A stretch of DNA of 64,000 bases from positions 745,841 to 809,840 of the forward strand of contig KV419405.1 of the NCBI GenBank assembly GCA_001630475.1, in the 5' to 3' direction. This document shows, one piece after another, positions 49,349 to 62,000 of the stretch (the first letter of the stretch is position 1; every line of letters begins with the position of its first letter). The stretch is from Sistotremastrum niveocremeum HHB9708 (taxonomy: Eukaryota; Basidiomycota; Agaricomycetes; Sistotremastrales; Sistotremastraceae). The notes below the pieces were generated by a model. It saw only the letters and a program-made list of their open reading frames with translations. It had not been told where the DNA came from and did no database searches. Position numbers and translations under genes: made by a program.

Positions 49349-49899
49349 CTTGAGAGAGTGAATGCAGAGCGAGCTGGGTGCGAGAGAGACGACCCAAGGC
49401 TCATGCACACGTCGCCGCTGTCGAAATGGACGAGGGAACGGACTCGGAAGTAAAAGCACTTTCTTCTCGCCATTATCTCTTGATGTCGGAGTCCCAATTT
49501 AGTCCAAGTCGTTCTACGCGATGCCGAGTGATTGCCGAGAGCGCCCGCACAGCCTTTGCCCCCACACCAAATTTGATGCCACAGATCGCTATAGCAGATC
49601 TCGCTCCGGGTTTGGACTTTAATTGGCAGCAATGTCGCCTTCCGCATCTCCTTGGAGAGCGGGAATATTTTCTGAGCAATTTTTGTCAGAGCCTGCAAGG
49701 ACATGTCCGGCCAGAAGCATGTTCAAATAGTGTGCGCATATGCCTACGTACATGATCGAAAAAAGATGGAAGTCTTAGCACAGGTTTCGGGTCTAAGTCT
49801 GGGAAGATCAAACCCTCAAGCAATCGGTCGTTATACATGCAAACTGTACACACAAACAAAGCTACTGATAATGGCATTCTGGGAACAACAGCTCGGCCT
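49349..49899. other. Gene-free stretch between NLR-like gene and ERV41
   Basis: About 550 bp with no supported gene. It holds the promoter of the NLR-like gene and the 3' flank of ERV41 (both minus). Confidence 0.4.
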
Positions 49900-51776
49900 T
49901 CACTTTTCTTTCAGATCTCGATCATACGAATCCACTGATCCTCGACTCGAGTGGCTATATTTTCGCAACCCGTTGCTCCTCGGAGGGGGCACTCCATAGC
50001 TTGCATCATTTGAGCCAGGCACAGGCGCTGGCTCATTCGAGTACCCATTCAGGTCGGGTCGGGGCGAGATTGGGTACCCAGAATGACTCAACGAAGGAGA
50101 TGAAGGGGAATGTGGAGAGTGCCCAGGTGAATATGTCGTTGAGACCAGAGGCGAAGCCGGGAAGTATGGTGATCCTGGCAGCGGACTCCCAGAGTGTGAT
50201 CCGAATCCGTTCGAAGCGTAGCTGGGTGTTCCAGCTTGTGATCCATAGGGGCTTCCACCTTCTACGACCCAGCCATTGCCTTGAGGAACGACCTTCCCTC
50301 GTGGCCTTAAGTCGCCGCTCGTCCAGCGTCGCTTGGCACCTGATGCTTCGACAGCAACAATCTCTTGATCTCCTTCCTTATGCCCAGTGACAGCTTCCGC
50401 AGCTTTATATCCAACTTTGATGGCCCAGCCCATGCATACCCAAATTCCGCCCACAACGCCCACACATCTGTATGGAGCATGTCAGAGCCCCTGGAAGAAC
50501 TGATTGCACATGGAACACACCTGATCAGAAGTTGGACAAAAGTCGTGGTCCGCTGGTGAATGGCAATAGCCAGAGGGTCGATATCAAACTTGAAGAAAAT
50601 TCCGGGAGTCCCTTGATTATGTTCCAGCACCCTGGTGTAGTGTGTCACACTATATTGGTGTGTTCTCAGCGGACTTTTGCGAGGGGCGATGTATGTGGTG
50701 GGCACGACGGTCAGGAAGTATTGAAACGCAGTAAAGGCTGCATGTGCCCATATGATGTCAACTGAGGTCAAACTGTGCTCATGTGAGAATGCGTACGTTC
50801 TTGGGCAATCTCGTATGAATAATCCAGGGGTTGCGTGATGTCCGGGAAGTATGGGCCAAAGGAAAATTCGGTGATGACGTGAGAAAGATTCATCACTGAG
50901 AAAAAAGAGTCATTGACAATTATCTACACGGACCGAACGAACGTACTGTTGTGATCTACGTGTTCATAGCTGGCGTATCCATGCCCGAGAGTTGTAATGT
51001 GCAAATTTGCTGATAACATTGTGAACAGTCATCCAGGAAGACGGAAACATGATCTCACCAGTGACTTTCTTCACTTGCAAGCTGCCGTATATTCTGCAAG
51101 CACTCCCATCCGGTATGTGATTATAGGTAGGGCGAAATTCGGTGGATTTGCGCATCAGAGTGGCAAAGAATCCACGGCTGTTACGGGACTGTGCCACGGC
51201 TTGCTGAGCGGTAAGAGCAGTAGATTGGGTGCTGACAAAGTTCTTGGTTGGACTCAAGGCAAAAAGTTGAGAGTACTCACTGTAATGCATGTGCTTGATT
51301 CGTGTCAAACAAAGTCTAAGAGGAGGGTCGAATCAGGACATGGGATGGAGTGAGCATGGTGAAGCATACCCCGTCCCGGCGGAACGCTGAGCTCAAGAAC
51401 AGCCTGTCTCCGACGGCGTCTCGTAAATCGACGCTAAGGTCTTGAAGACCTCAGAATTCGAATGATGACAAGGCCAGAAGTAACACGTACATTGACATGG
51501 CATGTTGACCATCATGTCAACATTGATATTCATCGAGCTCCCGACCTCGCGGTCGATATTGAACTCGTAATCTGGCCATCCCCAGATGTATTCTCCAACA
51601 TCGTTCAAGATTAACAAAACAGAAATGAAAGCAATAACGAGAGTAAGGGCGCCTCGAGAGTCTGAACGAGACTTGTATGTCGGCGGCAGTTTTGGAAAGG
51701 CATCGAATTCCTGAAGAGAGGCCGGTGCCAGTTTGTCGAGTTTGTCCAGAATTGACTCCTCTGAATCGAACGACAT
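49900..51776 (-). CDS. ERV41: ERV41/ERGIC2-type ER-Golgi cargo receptor subunit
   Basis: Forms a complex with Erv46 in COPII vesicles; retrieves ER residents. Starts MSFDSEESILDKLDKLAPAS; EFDAFPKLPPTYKSRSDSRG leads into the first membrane span TLVIAFISVLLILNDVGEYI. The lumenal part has DREVGSSMNINVDMMVNMPC, then, after introns, KKVTANLHITTLGHGYASYE and HVDHNMNLSHVITEFSFG, then YFPDITQPLDYSYEIA. The second span is near VGVVGGIWVCMGWAIKVGYK. After it, where yeast Erv41 has a short tail, there is about 140 residues of Ser/Pro/Gly-rich sequence ending DRDLKEK. Introns are short. Divergent from the RING gene with 104 bp to its likely ATG. Confidence 0.9.
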
Positions 51777-51880
51777 GGTCGTAGTACACGACTAGTCAAG
51801 AGCAGGTGCTCCAAAAAATATAAGAGAGATGGCTTGCTATGCCAGCACACAAGACACGACACCAGTTACACGTGAGCCAC

Positions 51881-53488
51881 ATGGCCGAGCAATTACCGCC
51901 AGCCAAACGTCTCAGGCGGGATCCTGAATACAACGGCGTCCCCGACACAAATATTAATAACGATTCAGGATCGTCGTCGTCGACATCGTATCCACTTCCC
52001 CCACCCCTAACATCCTTGGTCGGTCAGAGATCGCGGTCATCGTCAGCCACTCCTCGAAACTTTCAGCCAGGGCAACCTCCAGCTCCGGAAACCAACGCTG
52101 CTTCGTCTCTCCATTATCATTATCATCACCACCATCATGCACCGAATATTCACAACCATAATCATTATGAGCATGCGGGCCCTAGTGTTACCCCCAGTCA
52201 TGGCTCGCACAGTCCACAGGACGGAAGTTCATATATGACGAACAGAATAATGAGTGAGCGATTCAGTTTCATTCTCAAGCCACGTCCAGTGACATCTAAC
52301 GAGAATCGCAAGCTCCAGATCCCAGTTTTTCTAATCTACCAGGTCATTCGAGTGCCACCCCCCACTGGCCATATGAGTCAGCCAATAGCCCTGAACGCCT
52401 TACGCATTTTCAGCCTTCTGGACCAAATCCGAGCTTCGTCATGACCGGTTTTCCTTCCCAAGGTCATACTGGAGGAGGGGCACCCTTCACGCCAGTGAGA
52501 CTCCCATCTATTGACTCGATTGGAGCAATCCCAGGATATCATCCAGGCCACTCGGGTCAATCTTCCGCCTCGACCACATACCACCCTGGATATCCTTATC
52601 ACGCGCCACCGAGTACTCCTCCGAGTATGATGACGGGGGGTTACTCTTCTCTCTCGAATTGGAATTCTCTGGGTGAGGAGACGTCACAGTCAAATAATCA
52701 GTCGAGGACCCTGCCGTCTATGCCTTCAAATGTTCCAGTCCACCAGCCTCCCTTTCAACCTCTCTTTCAGCCACCACCGCCGCCGCCTTTCCATTATCAT
52801 ACCCCCGAAAGAGCACAGTCGTCTTTCGTGACCGGAAGTTCGAGTAGACCATCGGGATCCACGGTAGCATATCAAACGCCTACCCAACATTTTCCAAATG
52901 CGCCGGTACCGAACGTCCAACAAACTCCACGTCTTCAAGCATTTCACGATGGTTTGGACCGCATAATTCATGAATTCGATACAGAAGCCGATCGCCAAAC
53001 AAATTCCCACAATCATCAACAGCCGAGCCCCCCGGCTTCGGTACCAAGTTCACAATCTTCGAACCTATCACAACCTCAGCAGTCTCAATCTTCCCAGTCC
53101 CAGTCCCAAAATCAACCTCAAGCATCGTCTTCAACGCAAAAACCTCCCACAAGGGAGAAAACTCCACAGGCGACGGCCTCTGAACCTTTGGGCAATTATG
53201 CATGCCCCATTTGTTTCAGCGCGCCCACAAACGCCACTATGACCCTATGTGGTCACGTCATGTGTGGTGAATGTCTATTCACGGCTGTAAAGACTACAAT
53301 GGCTAGAGCAACGGGGCCGATCTACGAGAACGTCGCAAAGTAAGTTGTTTCACGACTGCATGTGCACAACGTTCTAGAAGGTCTAACTAATTTTCAGATG
53401 CCCTGTATGTCGTGCTGAGTTGAAAGGCTGGGACGGCAAGGGGGGAGGCGTAATTGGTTTGAAACCACGAACTGTTACTACTATATGA
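51881..53488 (+). CDS. RING finger E3 ubiquitin ligase, SLX8/RNF4-like
   Basis: Starts MAEQLPPAKRLRRDPEYNGV (an in-frame ATG 42 nt earlier is possible). A long disordered region, rich in Pro, Ser, Gln and His, contains HYHYHHHHHAPNIHNHNH and a Gln/Ser run. Two introns occur in this region. The C-terminal RING of C3HC4 type begins CPICFSAPTNATMTLCGHVM, then CGECLFTAVKT, an intron, and CPVCRAELKGWDGKGGGVIG, with all eight zinc ligands. It ends KPRTVTTI. The single C-terminal RING after a disordered arm, and the nuclear-looking basic start, match Slx8-type SUMO-targeted ligases; SUMO-interacting motifs are not clear, so this is an inference. About 490 residues. Confidence 0.82.
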
Positions 53489-53890
53489 GCAGTCATCAGA
53501 TTTTGATGAAATGAAATCTTGTCGCCTTGATAAAAGAGCGCCCATTAACCTCGCACTCTCCCGAACTAGTCTCTGGCACTAGACGATACCGAGCACGACT
53601 CTCGCCCATTGATCTTATTTCCAAAGGGGTTGTGGGAGTAGAAAAAAAGGCAAACAAGCGTAAGCGAGAACAAAGTCGCGAACAAAGAGAAGCGACGCGT
53701 TAGGTGAAGGTAGTGTATGAAATAGATACAGCGTAATTGTAGGTCAATGCAATCTACGTATAAACAAATGATTATGAGGATGATTGGATACTGGAAAATA
53801 TATGCAGTTAAGAGACAAAAGTACGAGTGGTAGCACAACAAATGATAAGGAAGCGGTGGAAATATAATAAACTGAGCAACGATAAAATTA

Positions 53891-55655
53891 TCAGTACGGA
53901 GGATAGACAGGGCCGCCTGCGGCTCCTGGATGCGATCCATTCCCATTGACACCCGAGTGTGATTGGGGAGGCTGACCTTGGGGATTGAGAAGTGAAGTGA
54001 TGGGTGGTTGAGTGCCGGGCATACCAGGCGTCCACATAAATCCACCCTCGTTTATGCGAGGTGATTGAGCATGCCTATAGTATGGTGAGTGCTGCGGCGG
54101 GCCCGGGACATGGCCAGGATGCCCGGGGTTGGGAACAGGAGGCCACATAACATTAGGGGTGCGGGGTGATAAATGAGAAGTGGAAGGGGCGGGAGGAGCG
54201 GAAACTGCTCCCGTCTGCGGTGTAGGCAAAGACATCGCTGGATTCGGCACCGTAGGTGTCGTTGTTGTTTGCGAAGGAGATCCTAATTGATCTCCTCCTT
54301 GTGATTCACGAGATCGTTTTGGGACTCGCGTGGAGCTCGGTTTCAAGCCCATAGAAGTCGCCTTAATTAATATCTGATGCCTGAAACAAGTAGACAAAAA
54401 CGCTAATTAGTCAGTCTGGTCCCCCTTTAGAGAAGCAAGGCGATTCACCTCGACCGTCCGGGTCCAAAATTATTGACTACACGATCCCAATCAATCACGC
54501 CCTCGGGACCCGTTCGACATTCTTCGGCTGTGTGACGCAGACGTTCGCTTTCTTCATCGCTCCACTGCCCTTGTTGTTGGTTAATGTGCAGATTAGGGAG
54601 GGTGGGAGAATTCATAGACTGAAGGGTAAATTGGCCCATGGTGACAGCCGGGGAATCTGTCGGAGGCATCATGGACATTGAAGGGGAACGTTGCAAGGGC
54701 TGCAGAGGGGCATCGAATGGAGGTGCAGATGATACTGCAGAGGTTGGGGGAGGTCTGTAGGGTGGTGGACGGAACGTCGGGGGAGCGGGAGGGACGGGAG
54801 GCGGCGTTATCGATGAAGTCAGTACAGCTGATGGATGAGCCATCTGGTAATGAGAAGCACAGAAGTGAGTAAACAGCTCAAAGAACACGTTTAGGGGGGA
54901 AGTAGGCTGACCAGATAGTCACACGCGCGCTTTGCGTCGTTTAGGACGGTTAGAGGATCCACGTTCCGGCTGGCAGTGAGACCATAGCTTCTGGAAAGCA
55001 CCTCTGCAGGAGTACCTTTCTAGATGACGCATGGGATTAGTCGCGTAGAAACACGTGTTTGCGGGGAAATCCCCACGAACCACTAATTCTGTGGCTGCTT
55101 CATAGAATTCTGCGCAGAGGTTGAAGACACGCCATTGAAAGTCATAATATTGTTGCTCGGGGGTGGACAGTCGATGTGCCACGTTAGGAATAGGGACAGG
55201 AGAGTCGTTGGTGGTGAAGTTGCGAGTAGGCTGAGATGCTGAAGGAGCGGAAAGTGAGGAGCCAGGAATGACGCGACGTTTCTTGGTTTTTGAGCCCTTG
55301 GGTCGACCAGGTTTGCGTTTTGGAGGGTTTTGTGAAGCAGCATCGGACGTTCCACTGCAAATGAATATCCATATTAAAAATTCAGACGAGCTCAAAATGC
55401 AAATTGGTGAAAAACTGACGCGACTGGGTCTGTTGTGGGCTGCTGCTGGAGAGTGGCTGGAGAGTCTGGGCGGGAGGAGTGGCCGTCCGAGTGGTCGTCA
55501 GAGTGTTCGTGCTCGTGCTCTGCTGAAGGCTGATCGAGAGTCTGCGCCTGAGGATGAGCGTAAGACTGCTGAGGTTGCTGCTGGGCTGTCGGACCGCCGT
55601 GCAGAGGCTGGAGAGCAAAAGACAATGGCTGGTAAGCCTGCGACTCTGAAGCCAT
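53891..55655 (-). CDS. AT-hook and SANT-like chromatin-associated protein (one gene or two)
   Basis: MASESQAYQPLSFALQPLHG starts a Gln/His-rich arm. After an intron, PKRKPGRPKGSKTKKRR is a classic AT-hook (GRP core) next to a nuclear signal. FQWRVFNLCAEFYEAATELV and TNPMRHLERYSCRGAFQKLW follow, a block I recall only from Agaricomycete proteins. A TGA then follows RRKARV, but GTGTGA...ATTACCAG fits an 82 nt intron in frame, joining to MAHPSAVLTSS. The C-terminal part has a SANT/Myb-like segment, WSDEESERLRHTAEECRTG and DWDRVVNNFGPGRSRHQI, then Pro-rich tail ending GGPVYPPY. I treat it as one gene; two adjacent genes are the alternative. Convergent with the RING gene. Confidence 0.65.
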
Positions 55656-56964
55656 CAGCGATAGAGAGAGAGACGGACGAAGGGAGACGCTGAGAACAAG
55701 CTGCAACGGACGGGACGGTGATTGAGGCGGCGAGGCTTGCAACGAGGCGTCAAAAATGTCTGAGGTGAAGATCTCCAAGCAAGATCCCCAGATTGCCGGG
55801 TCCTGGCCGGTTCCTTGCCGAAATATGAAGAGAATATTCCATCAATTATGACGCGCTCCGGATACGGCGATATCATGCTCGTTCATTTCCCTGCGACGTT
55901 GTCGACGCTGAGGCCCCCTTGTCGCTGCTCTGCCCCCGACCGGACGAGCAGCGACGGCGATGCTGACCAGAGCAGCCGGGTCGAGCCGGAACCCGAGTCT
56001 GGGCGGCTAAGAAGCTCAGGGCCGGCGAACAAAGCGGCGAGTGCGTCATGGCCCTCGCCCAATCGGGAATGGGACGCAGCCGAGCGAGTGTGTCTGGCTC
56101 CGAGTGTGTTCATATCCGGACAGAGACGAACGCAGAAAAGAGTCTCAGGGACCAACAGAGAAGGCTTCTTGCACTCTTCGCATGGCTTCGAACTTGGCTC
56201 ACAATCTCAGGCACATCTCGTTCCTGACGACATAATAGGAAATAAATTACACTCGTCCAACCTTGATCGACTGCTCCCAACTAACCCAACAACCGACTCA
56301 CCTAACCGCTCATTCCGGCTCCTTATTCGTCGTCCACCACGTCGCACCGCTCCTCGTGCGTGTCCCGGACTCATGTCCCCAATATAGACAAGTCGCTCTG
56401 TCACGACGCTTTCGGCCACCTATGGAGCGCGCCTCATGTCTGCAGCATGTCCTGCCCGCAATTTTTTTCGCTCTCCGCATCCCAGCCCAGGCCTTCGTGA
56501 TATATTGTCTGTTTGCTCTCTTCACATTCGAGGCAATGACGCTGCAGAAACGTTGCATCCAGTGTCGACATCCTCCAACACATGTTCTCGTATCGTCCAA
56601 TCGTCGTCCCAGCCTTGACACGCAACCGAGATGTGCCGCATCCCATCCCGATATCCAGTCCATCCAAACACGTCTCGTCTCGTTATATCGTACAGCCTCC
56701 CTCTGATCCGGCCACCATCGCATTCGCAATCGTAATCGCAGTTCGCACAAGGTCCTCTTTCCGGTCCATCCGACGGGTAGCCTTTCCTTGCTCGTTATCA
56801 TTCCTGCGGCAACGCCAAGTCGCCGAATCAGTACGTGGCATCGTACGCCTGGATCCGGTGATTCGTCACATTCAGATCGCTCTTTCTATCTTCGAGAACT
56901 TGTCCACACTGCCAGTGTTGCGCAGTGCTGACACCGGTCGATGTGCAACAATATCCCCGTGATA
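55656..56964. other. GC-rich intergenic region
   Basis: About 1.3 kb. Several overlapping open frames of 100-190 residues occur on both strands but read as Arg/Ser/Pro noise, without splice structure or conserved motifs. It holds the promoter of the AT-hook gene and the 3' flank of ATG17. Confidence 0.45.
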
Positions 56965-58749
56965 TCATCCAATATATTCGTCCCTTCCGGCATCCTGTCC
57001 GAGCCGCTTCCGAGCCTGAAGAAGAAGAATATTGTCAACGCTGCGTATGTACTCAGGTTCGCATCGACCCTACCTCCTCCACAATGTCCTCTGGGATTGG
57101 AGGAATATCTTCCGGCTCGACTTGCAAGCGAGTCGACCCTGCCTCCTTGAGGGTAGCGATGACGTCATATTGAGTGGGCAAATTCCCGATCGACAAGCAG
57201 AGATCATGAGGTAAGGAATTGCCGTGTAATGAAGTAAAGATGTCTCTTTGCCGGATCTCCTCTGTCACTCAATTTTGAGTTTTGAGCCACCGAGATGAAT
57301 GATCAACTACCTTCACGATAATTCATTAGAATCTCTCGCATGCGTTCAACTTCGGCCGCAATTTCGCGCGACCAAGTTCGTCTCCGTTCGAGTTCAAGAA
57401 TCAGGTGGTGATAGGAAGACTGATAATCCTGATAAGTCGTCCGTAATGTGCTCAAGGTTTCGAGGTGCATTTCAAGTTCCTCTTTCAGAGGCTCGAGGCT
57501 TCCCTGGATTCAAATTAGGAAATGATCGAAGAACTGAAGTCAGGGCTCACCTCCAGCTGCGCTTGTTCGTCCAACATAGCCGTCATATTATCGCCCAACT
57601 CTTCAAGGGTGCCCAGCACCGCTTCTTGATTGGCCAGTAATTCTAAAAGTGTCATCTTCAGGTGCTTGAGACGTTCACTGAGTTCTCCGTGAGACGGCGC
57701 ACAGGGTAAGAGAGATCGAAGTACTGTAAAGCGCGGACCGTCGATACACATCCTTCCATCTCTTCAACTACTGACGGCAACTTTTGCGTGTCACTAATGA
57801 GCACTGTATCCACTCAGTATTATCCAAAAATCTGAATTTTAAGAAATGAATACCTTCTATATCCTCCTCGGACAATTCCTCTCCATCATCGTCAGTAGTC
57901 AGAGCACTCTCAACTTGAGAGTAGTGAGTAGCAAGCGCCTCCAGATGTGCAGCCATTTCATGCACCATGCCATCCTGATCACCCAGGATTGGTGCCACGA
58001 CGATAGGATCAGATAGGGAGGGCAGTGATCCTTTAACCGAGGTGATTTGTTGGAGTAAAGCCGTCGAATATTCAGCACTCGTAGCCAGGATATCATCCAT
58101 CGAAGAACACGTTTCTTCAATACTCTCATACGTCTCCTCAATCCCCTTCTCATCTATAAAATCCCGCAAAGTCTTCCATTTCCGCCTTTGCTTCTTCTTG
58201 CTCAGTACACCGTTCTGTAAACCGTTGAGTGATCTGTGAGACCACTGGTGCTCATCTTCGTCTGGTTCTTCTTCGGCGGGTTCGGGTTCGCCTTTCTCGT
58301 TGATGAAACCGAAGATGGCGTGAGCGCCTTCGAGAGCGGGTTGGTAGAATTCAGGGGGGATGTGTTCTTCTGATAGTCCATCTAGAATCATGTCGAGCGC
58401 ATTGCTCTGCTCTGTCCGTGACGTCTCCCATTCAGCTCTCTGCAGCGCCAGTTGATTTTGATGAGCCTCCAACCCTTTGGCAATATTAGCAGCAAGCTTC
58501 AAGCAAACAAGGATTTAGTGACCAGCAACCTAGCATGTGAAAGTAGTATACCTTGAGTTGTTCAATGACACCTTCGGTGATCCATCGAACTCGACTATCC
58601 AGATTTAGGACGTCAAGTGCAATTTGAGAAGATTGTTGGGAGAGGTCACTCGTGACAGAACATAGTTGTTGACCACGCTGAAGTGCTTTCTTCGACTGGC
58701 TGACCAGGCTGACCATATCCAAGGGGGCTGCCTCAGGTTCCGCGGCCAT
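56965..58749 (-). CDS. ATG17: Autophagy scaffold protein ATG17
   Basis: Coiled-coil scaffold of the Atg1 kinase complex, in the autophagosome assembly site. Starts MAAEPEAAPLDMVSLVSQSK KALQRGQQLC, then RVRWITEGVIEQLK, an intron, and LAANIAKGLEAHQNQLALQR, a long helical stretch. Next DMILDGLSEEHIPPEFYQPA, acidic loop (EEEPDEDEHQ), LRDFIDEKGIEETYESIEET and LLQQITSVKGSLPSLSDPIV. Later exons have SYQKLPSVVEEME, then LLELLANQEAVLGTLEELG and the C-terminal DIFTSLHGNSLPHDLCLSIG. The last exon adds ARKRLGQDAGRDEYIG after an intron that skips a TGA at 57053; without it the end would be VGSMRT. About 460 residues, normal for ATG17. It lies 3' of VPS39 on the same strand. Confidence 0.83.
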
Positions 58750-59086
58750 GTTCACTCCTAATTACGACGGATTATTGTGTGAGCTCTCGGCTTGGGACTA
58801 AGCATCCTGACGCACGGTCGTGATGATGAAAGCAGGTTCAGTTCGGAGGTCGTAGTCTTTGCACGAGTGCACGTCAATGAAATAAAGTCGGCGCTTATGT
58901 CTAAAATGGGTGACAGTGGGTGACGCGGTTGGCGCCAATTACGAGGTTTGGATTTGGGTGTCTTCCCAACATGCCAAACACCAGACATAGTACCATCGGA
59001 CAAAGAAAACGGAGAGATTGGATTGATAAATTACAAAGAATGAAATCGAAAATATAAAATCCTGCATCAGAATCCTGGGCAGACTA

Positions 59087-62000
59087 CTATCTCGCAGTGC
59101 CACTGAACGAACGACCATTGATCTTCTGCGAAAACGCCTCTCGGCAAGTATAGTGTGTCACTTCGCCCCTATGGGAGTGGTCAAACATGAGTGAACGAGA
59201 ATGTGTATCATCATACCTAGGTATATGCACGGCGATGACACTCCGACCTAAGCGCTTGTTGCATTGAGGGCAACTGAGGAACATGATTAGCAATGGATGA
59301 TCGGAGCCGAGAGCTCAACTCTTACATTCTAGTATCAGTAACCTTGACCCGATTGCTCTCTAGCGTCATGAGCTGTCGGCTCAGTTCGTCCTTGCGACTC
59401 TTCCACGTCTCAGTAGTGACTTTGGCATCAAATCGGCGATCTCGAAGAGCCTCAATTAGGAATGGTTTGACACTTTGAGCAGTCACGAGAGGGGGCAATA
59501 GATTGAGCGTCTGGACTGGATCCAAACGAGGAGATTGTCGAGCAATTAAATCGAGAGCCGGACCAAGAAGCACAGTTCCACGCGCTGCAGCACTGGACAG
59601 AGGAGGCTGCAAGTACGTTTTCAGCAAAAAGAGAAAGACATTCTGTGTCTCTGATTCCGCGACATATACACGCTTGCAGTACCTATTGTATGTTAGTTAG
59701 GTCGAATTCGGGATTAGCTCAGGAACTTACTCCTCGGCTTTCACGTAATCTTTCAAGCGATGAACATACAGATCTAGTGCAGCCTCATGCCGACCCAGAC
59801 GCCCCAAGAGAATCGCCCTCGCCTCGTACATTTCTGAGAAGAGGATCATGGGACTGTTCGCGGATCTTTCTGAGATAATAACTAACCGTCCTTTAGTAAG
59901 AGCGCGAAGACATGATCCGGGCGGTATATGGAAGTGCTCTCGATGAATTTCAAGAATGTGCCATAAACATCGGATTTGACTATAATCTCAGTAAGAAAGA
60001 GAACTAAGGGATTGGCAGATAAGTACCTTTCGCATCGGTCTTGCCCTCAGTGCGAATGCGTTGTAGATAAAGGTATGCCAATCGGTCATGGAAGGGAACA
60101 GACACCTCCGCCCGCTCTTCGATGAGGTATTCGATGTAACGGATGGCCAAAGTAGTGTTCACGGTTTCCAGATAATCAGCGACGGCAGAAGGCGGTAGCA
60201 TGACGTCCTCAGAGGTAAAGATCTAAACAAAGGAGTTATCGAGGCTTCGGGAAGAGGAAAGCAAAATTACCTCAAAGGCCATGTCAGGCACTTCTTTGAG
60301 AGGCCAGTGTGCCGACTCAAAGACCTGGTCAATGTATTCTGGACCCAGCTTCTGTAAATACGATATTGTGGGTCTGAAGCGGTCCTCCGGATCGTCTTCC
60401 TTGGAACCAAGCCTAACAAAATTCAAGAACGTCAGACAGATGGATGATGGGGTGGTAAAGACTGCATACTCTCTCAACAATGCTAATGCTTTATCGTGCA
60501 TCTTCTTCCCACTATAAAGAGTCACCAAATCACCAAACTTCTCTCGCGCACGCAACAGCTCCTCAACCTCCGCAACTTCACACCAATTACCAATGCGGCA
60601 TAGAGGGCCTATTAAACTAGGACGAATAATCAGGTAGGATTTGAATAGCGCAGTGTCGACAAGCTGAGCAAAGCGAAGTAATTGGTTGGGGGTGAGATAA
60701 GAAGGAGAGACATTAGGGAGTGAAAGAAGTTCGTCCGCTGGTATTGTCGCCAACGGCGGTAATAGTGATGCTCGAGTAGCTTGATTCTGCAAAGAAAGAA
60801 ACTTTTGTCTTCGATCCGGCAAATACTCAAGTAAGGCCTCGATCGATTTTCGGAACTCATCTGCAGGATTTTGAGCACAATCCGACAGCACGTAAGTGAG
60901 GACATACCAATGGACTTTGATTTCGATTTCTCCTCGGAGGTTGACCCATCATCGTCCTTCCCAGTGATGTTGCCGGTCAACTGGCTCGGTACCAAGAGAT
61001 CGAGCGTAGCCTTGAGTTTCCCTTTGACGGAACCCGAGGGGGACGGCGGTCTCTGCGTGGGTTCTTCGGTAGTCTCGGCCCCAGTAGATGACTCAATTGT
61101 GTTGTCTTTCTGCTCCGCTCGAGATTTGGGACCTCCAAAGAGTTCGATCCATTTCTCCTCTGGGACTGCGAGACGACCGGAAATCAATTCGGGATACAAA
61201 GCCAGGACTCTTGCAGGGTTGGTATTCAGGTCCCTAAGCAAGATTAGAGAGTCGTGATATTTTGCTTGTTTGAACAAAGAGACGGCCCGCAAAGTCTGGA
61301 CGAGTGACGTTCGCTGCTCCTGAATTTGACTTTGAGCTTGCATATATCATGGAAGACGAATGCGGTTACCTTGTCAGGTAGCGCCCTCTCGTCAAGATAT
61401 GACAACAAGGCGAGAGCATCATCATATGCTTCGTTCTCAACAAGTTCATCAATCTGGGCATCCCATGACTTGCGACTGAGGTACCAGATGTCACTGCCTT
61501 GGTTTGCAAGAAGGGTTCTATCGGTAGGGGTCGATACAAAATAGGCATGTGAGGTTCCACTCGACGTTCCGGTGAGAACTCGCAACGAATGAGTGGGCTG
61601 CGTTACTTCGGGTAACGAACCCTCAAAAGGAAAGGTGAGGCTTTGAACGGAAGTCAACGTCAACGACGAGAAGGCCTGTAAGACCGGATTAGGGTTTGAA
61701 GGTGGTCCAGCACCCTGCGTCGATAATGTTATGAGAGACGACGCGGAACCCGCAGGCAGTAATGAGACGAAATAAGGTCTGATATATACTGTGGATTGTA
61801 TGAGTGATAGTCAATAGTAAAGAGAAGAATCTACCTGATTCTTCTGGAAGACCAGGCCACACGATACTTGTTTCGCGCGAGGGTTTTCCTTCGCTATTGT
61901 AGAAAAAGTTTTGGTCTAGGCTGTCTCACGTTCAGAGAACCCAACGGCAAGTTCGCAATACGCACTCTCTTTGACTATACTGACTTCATTTTGAGACACT

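Noticed and set aside
55815-56801. Long open frames on both strands (up to 190 residues)
   Set aside because: Arg/Ser/Pro-rich noise in GC-rich DNA, with no splice structure or motif.
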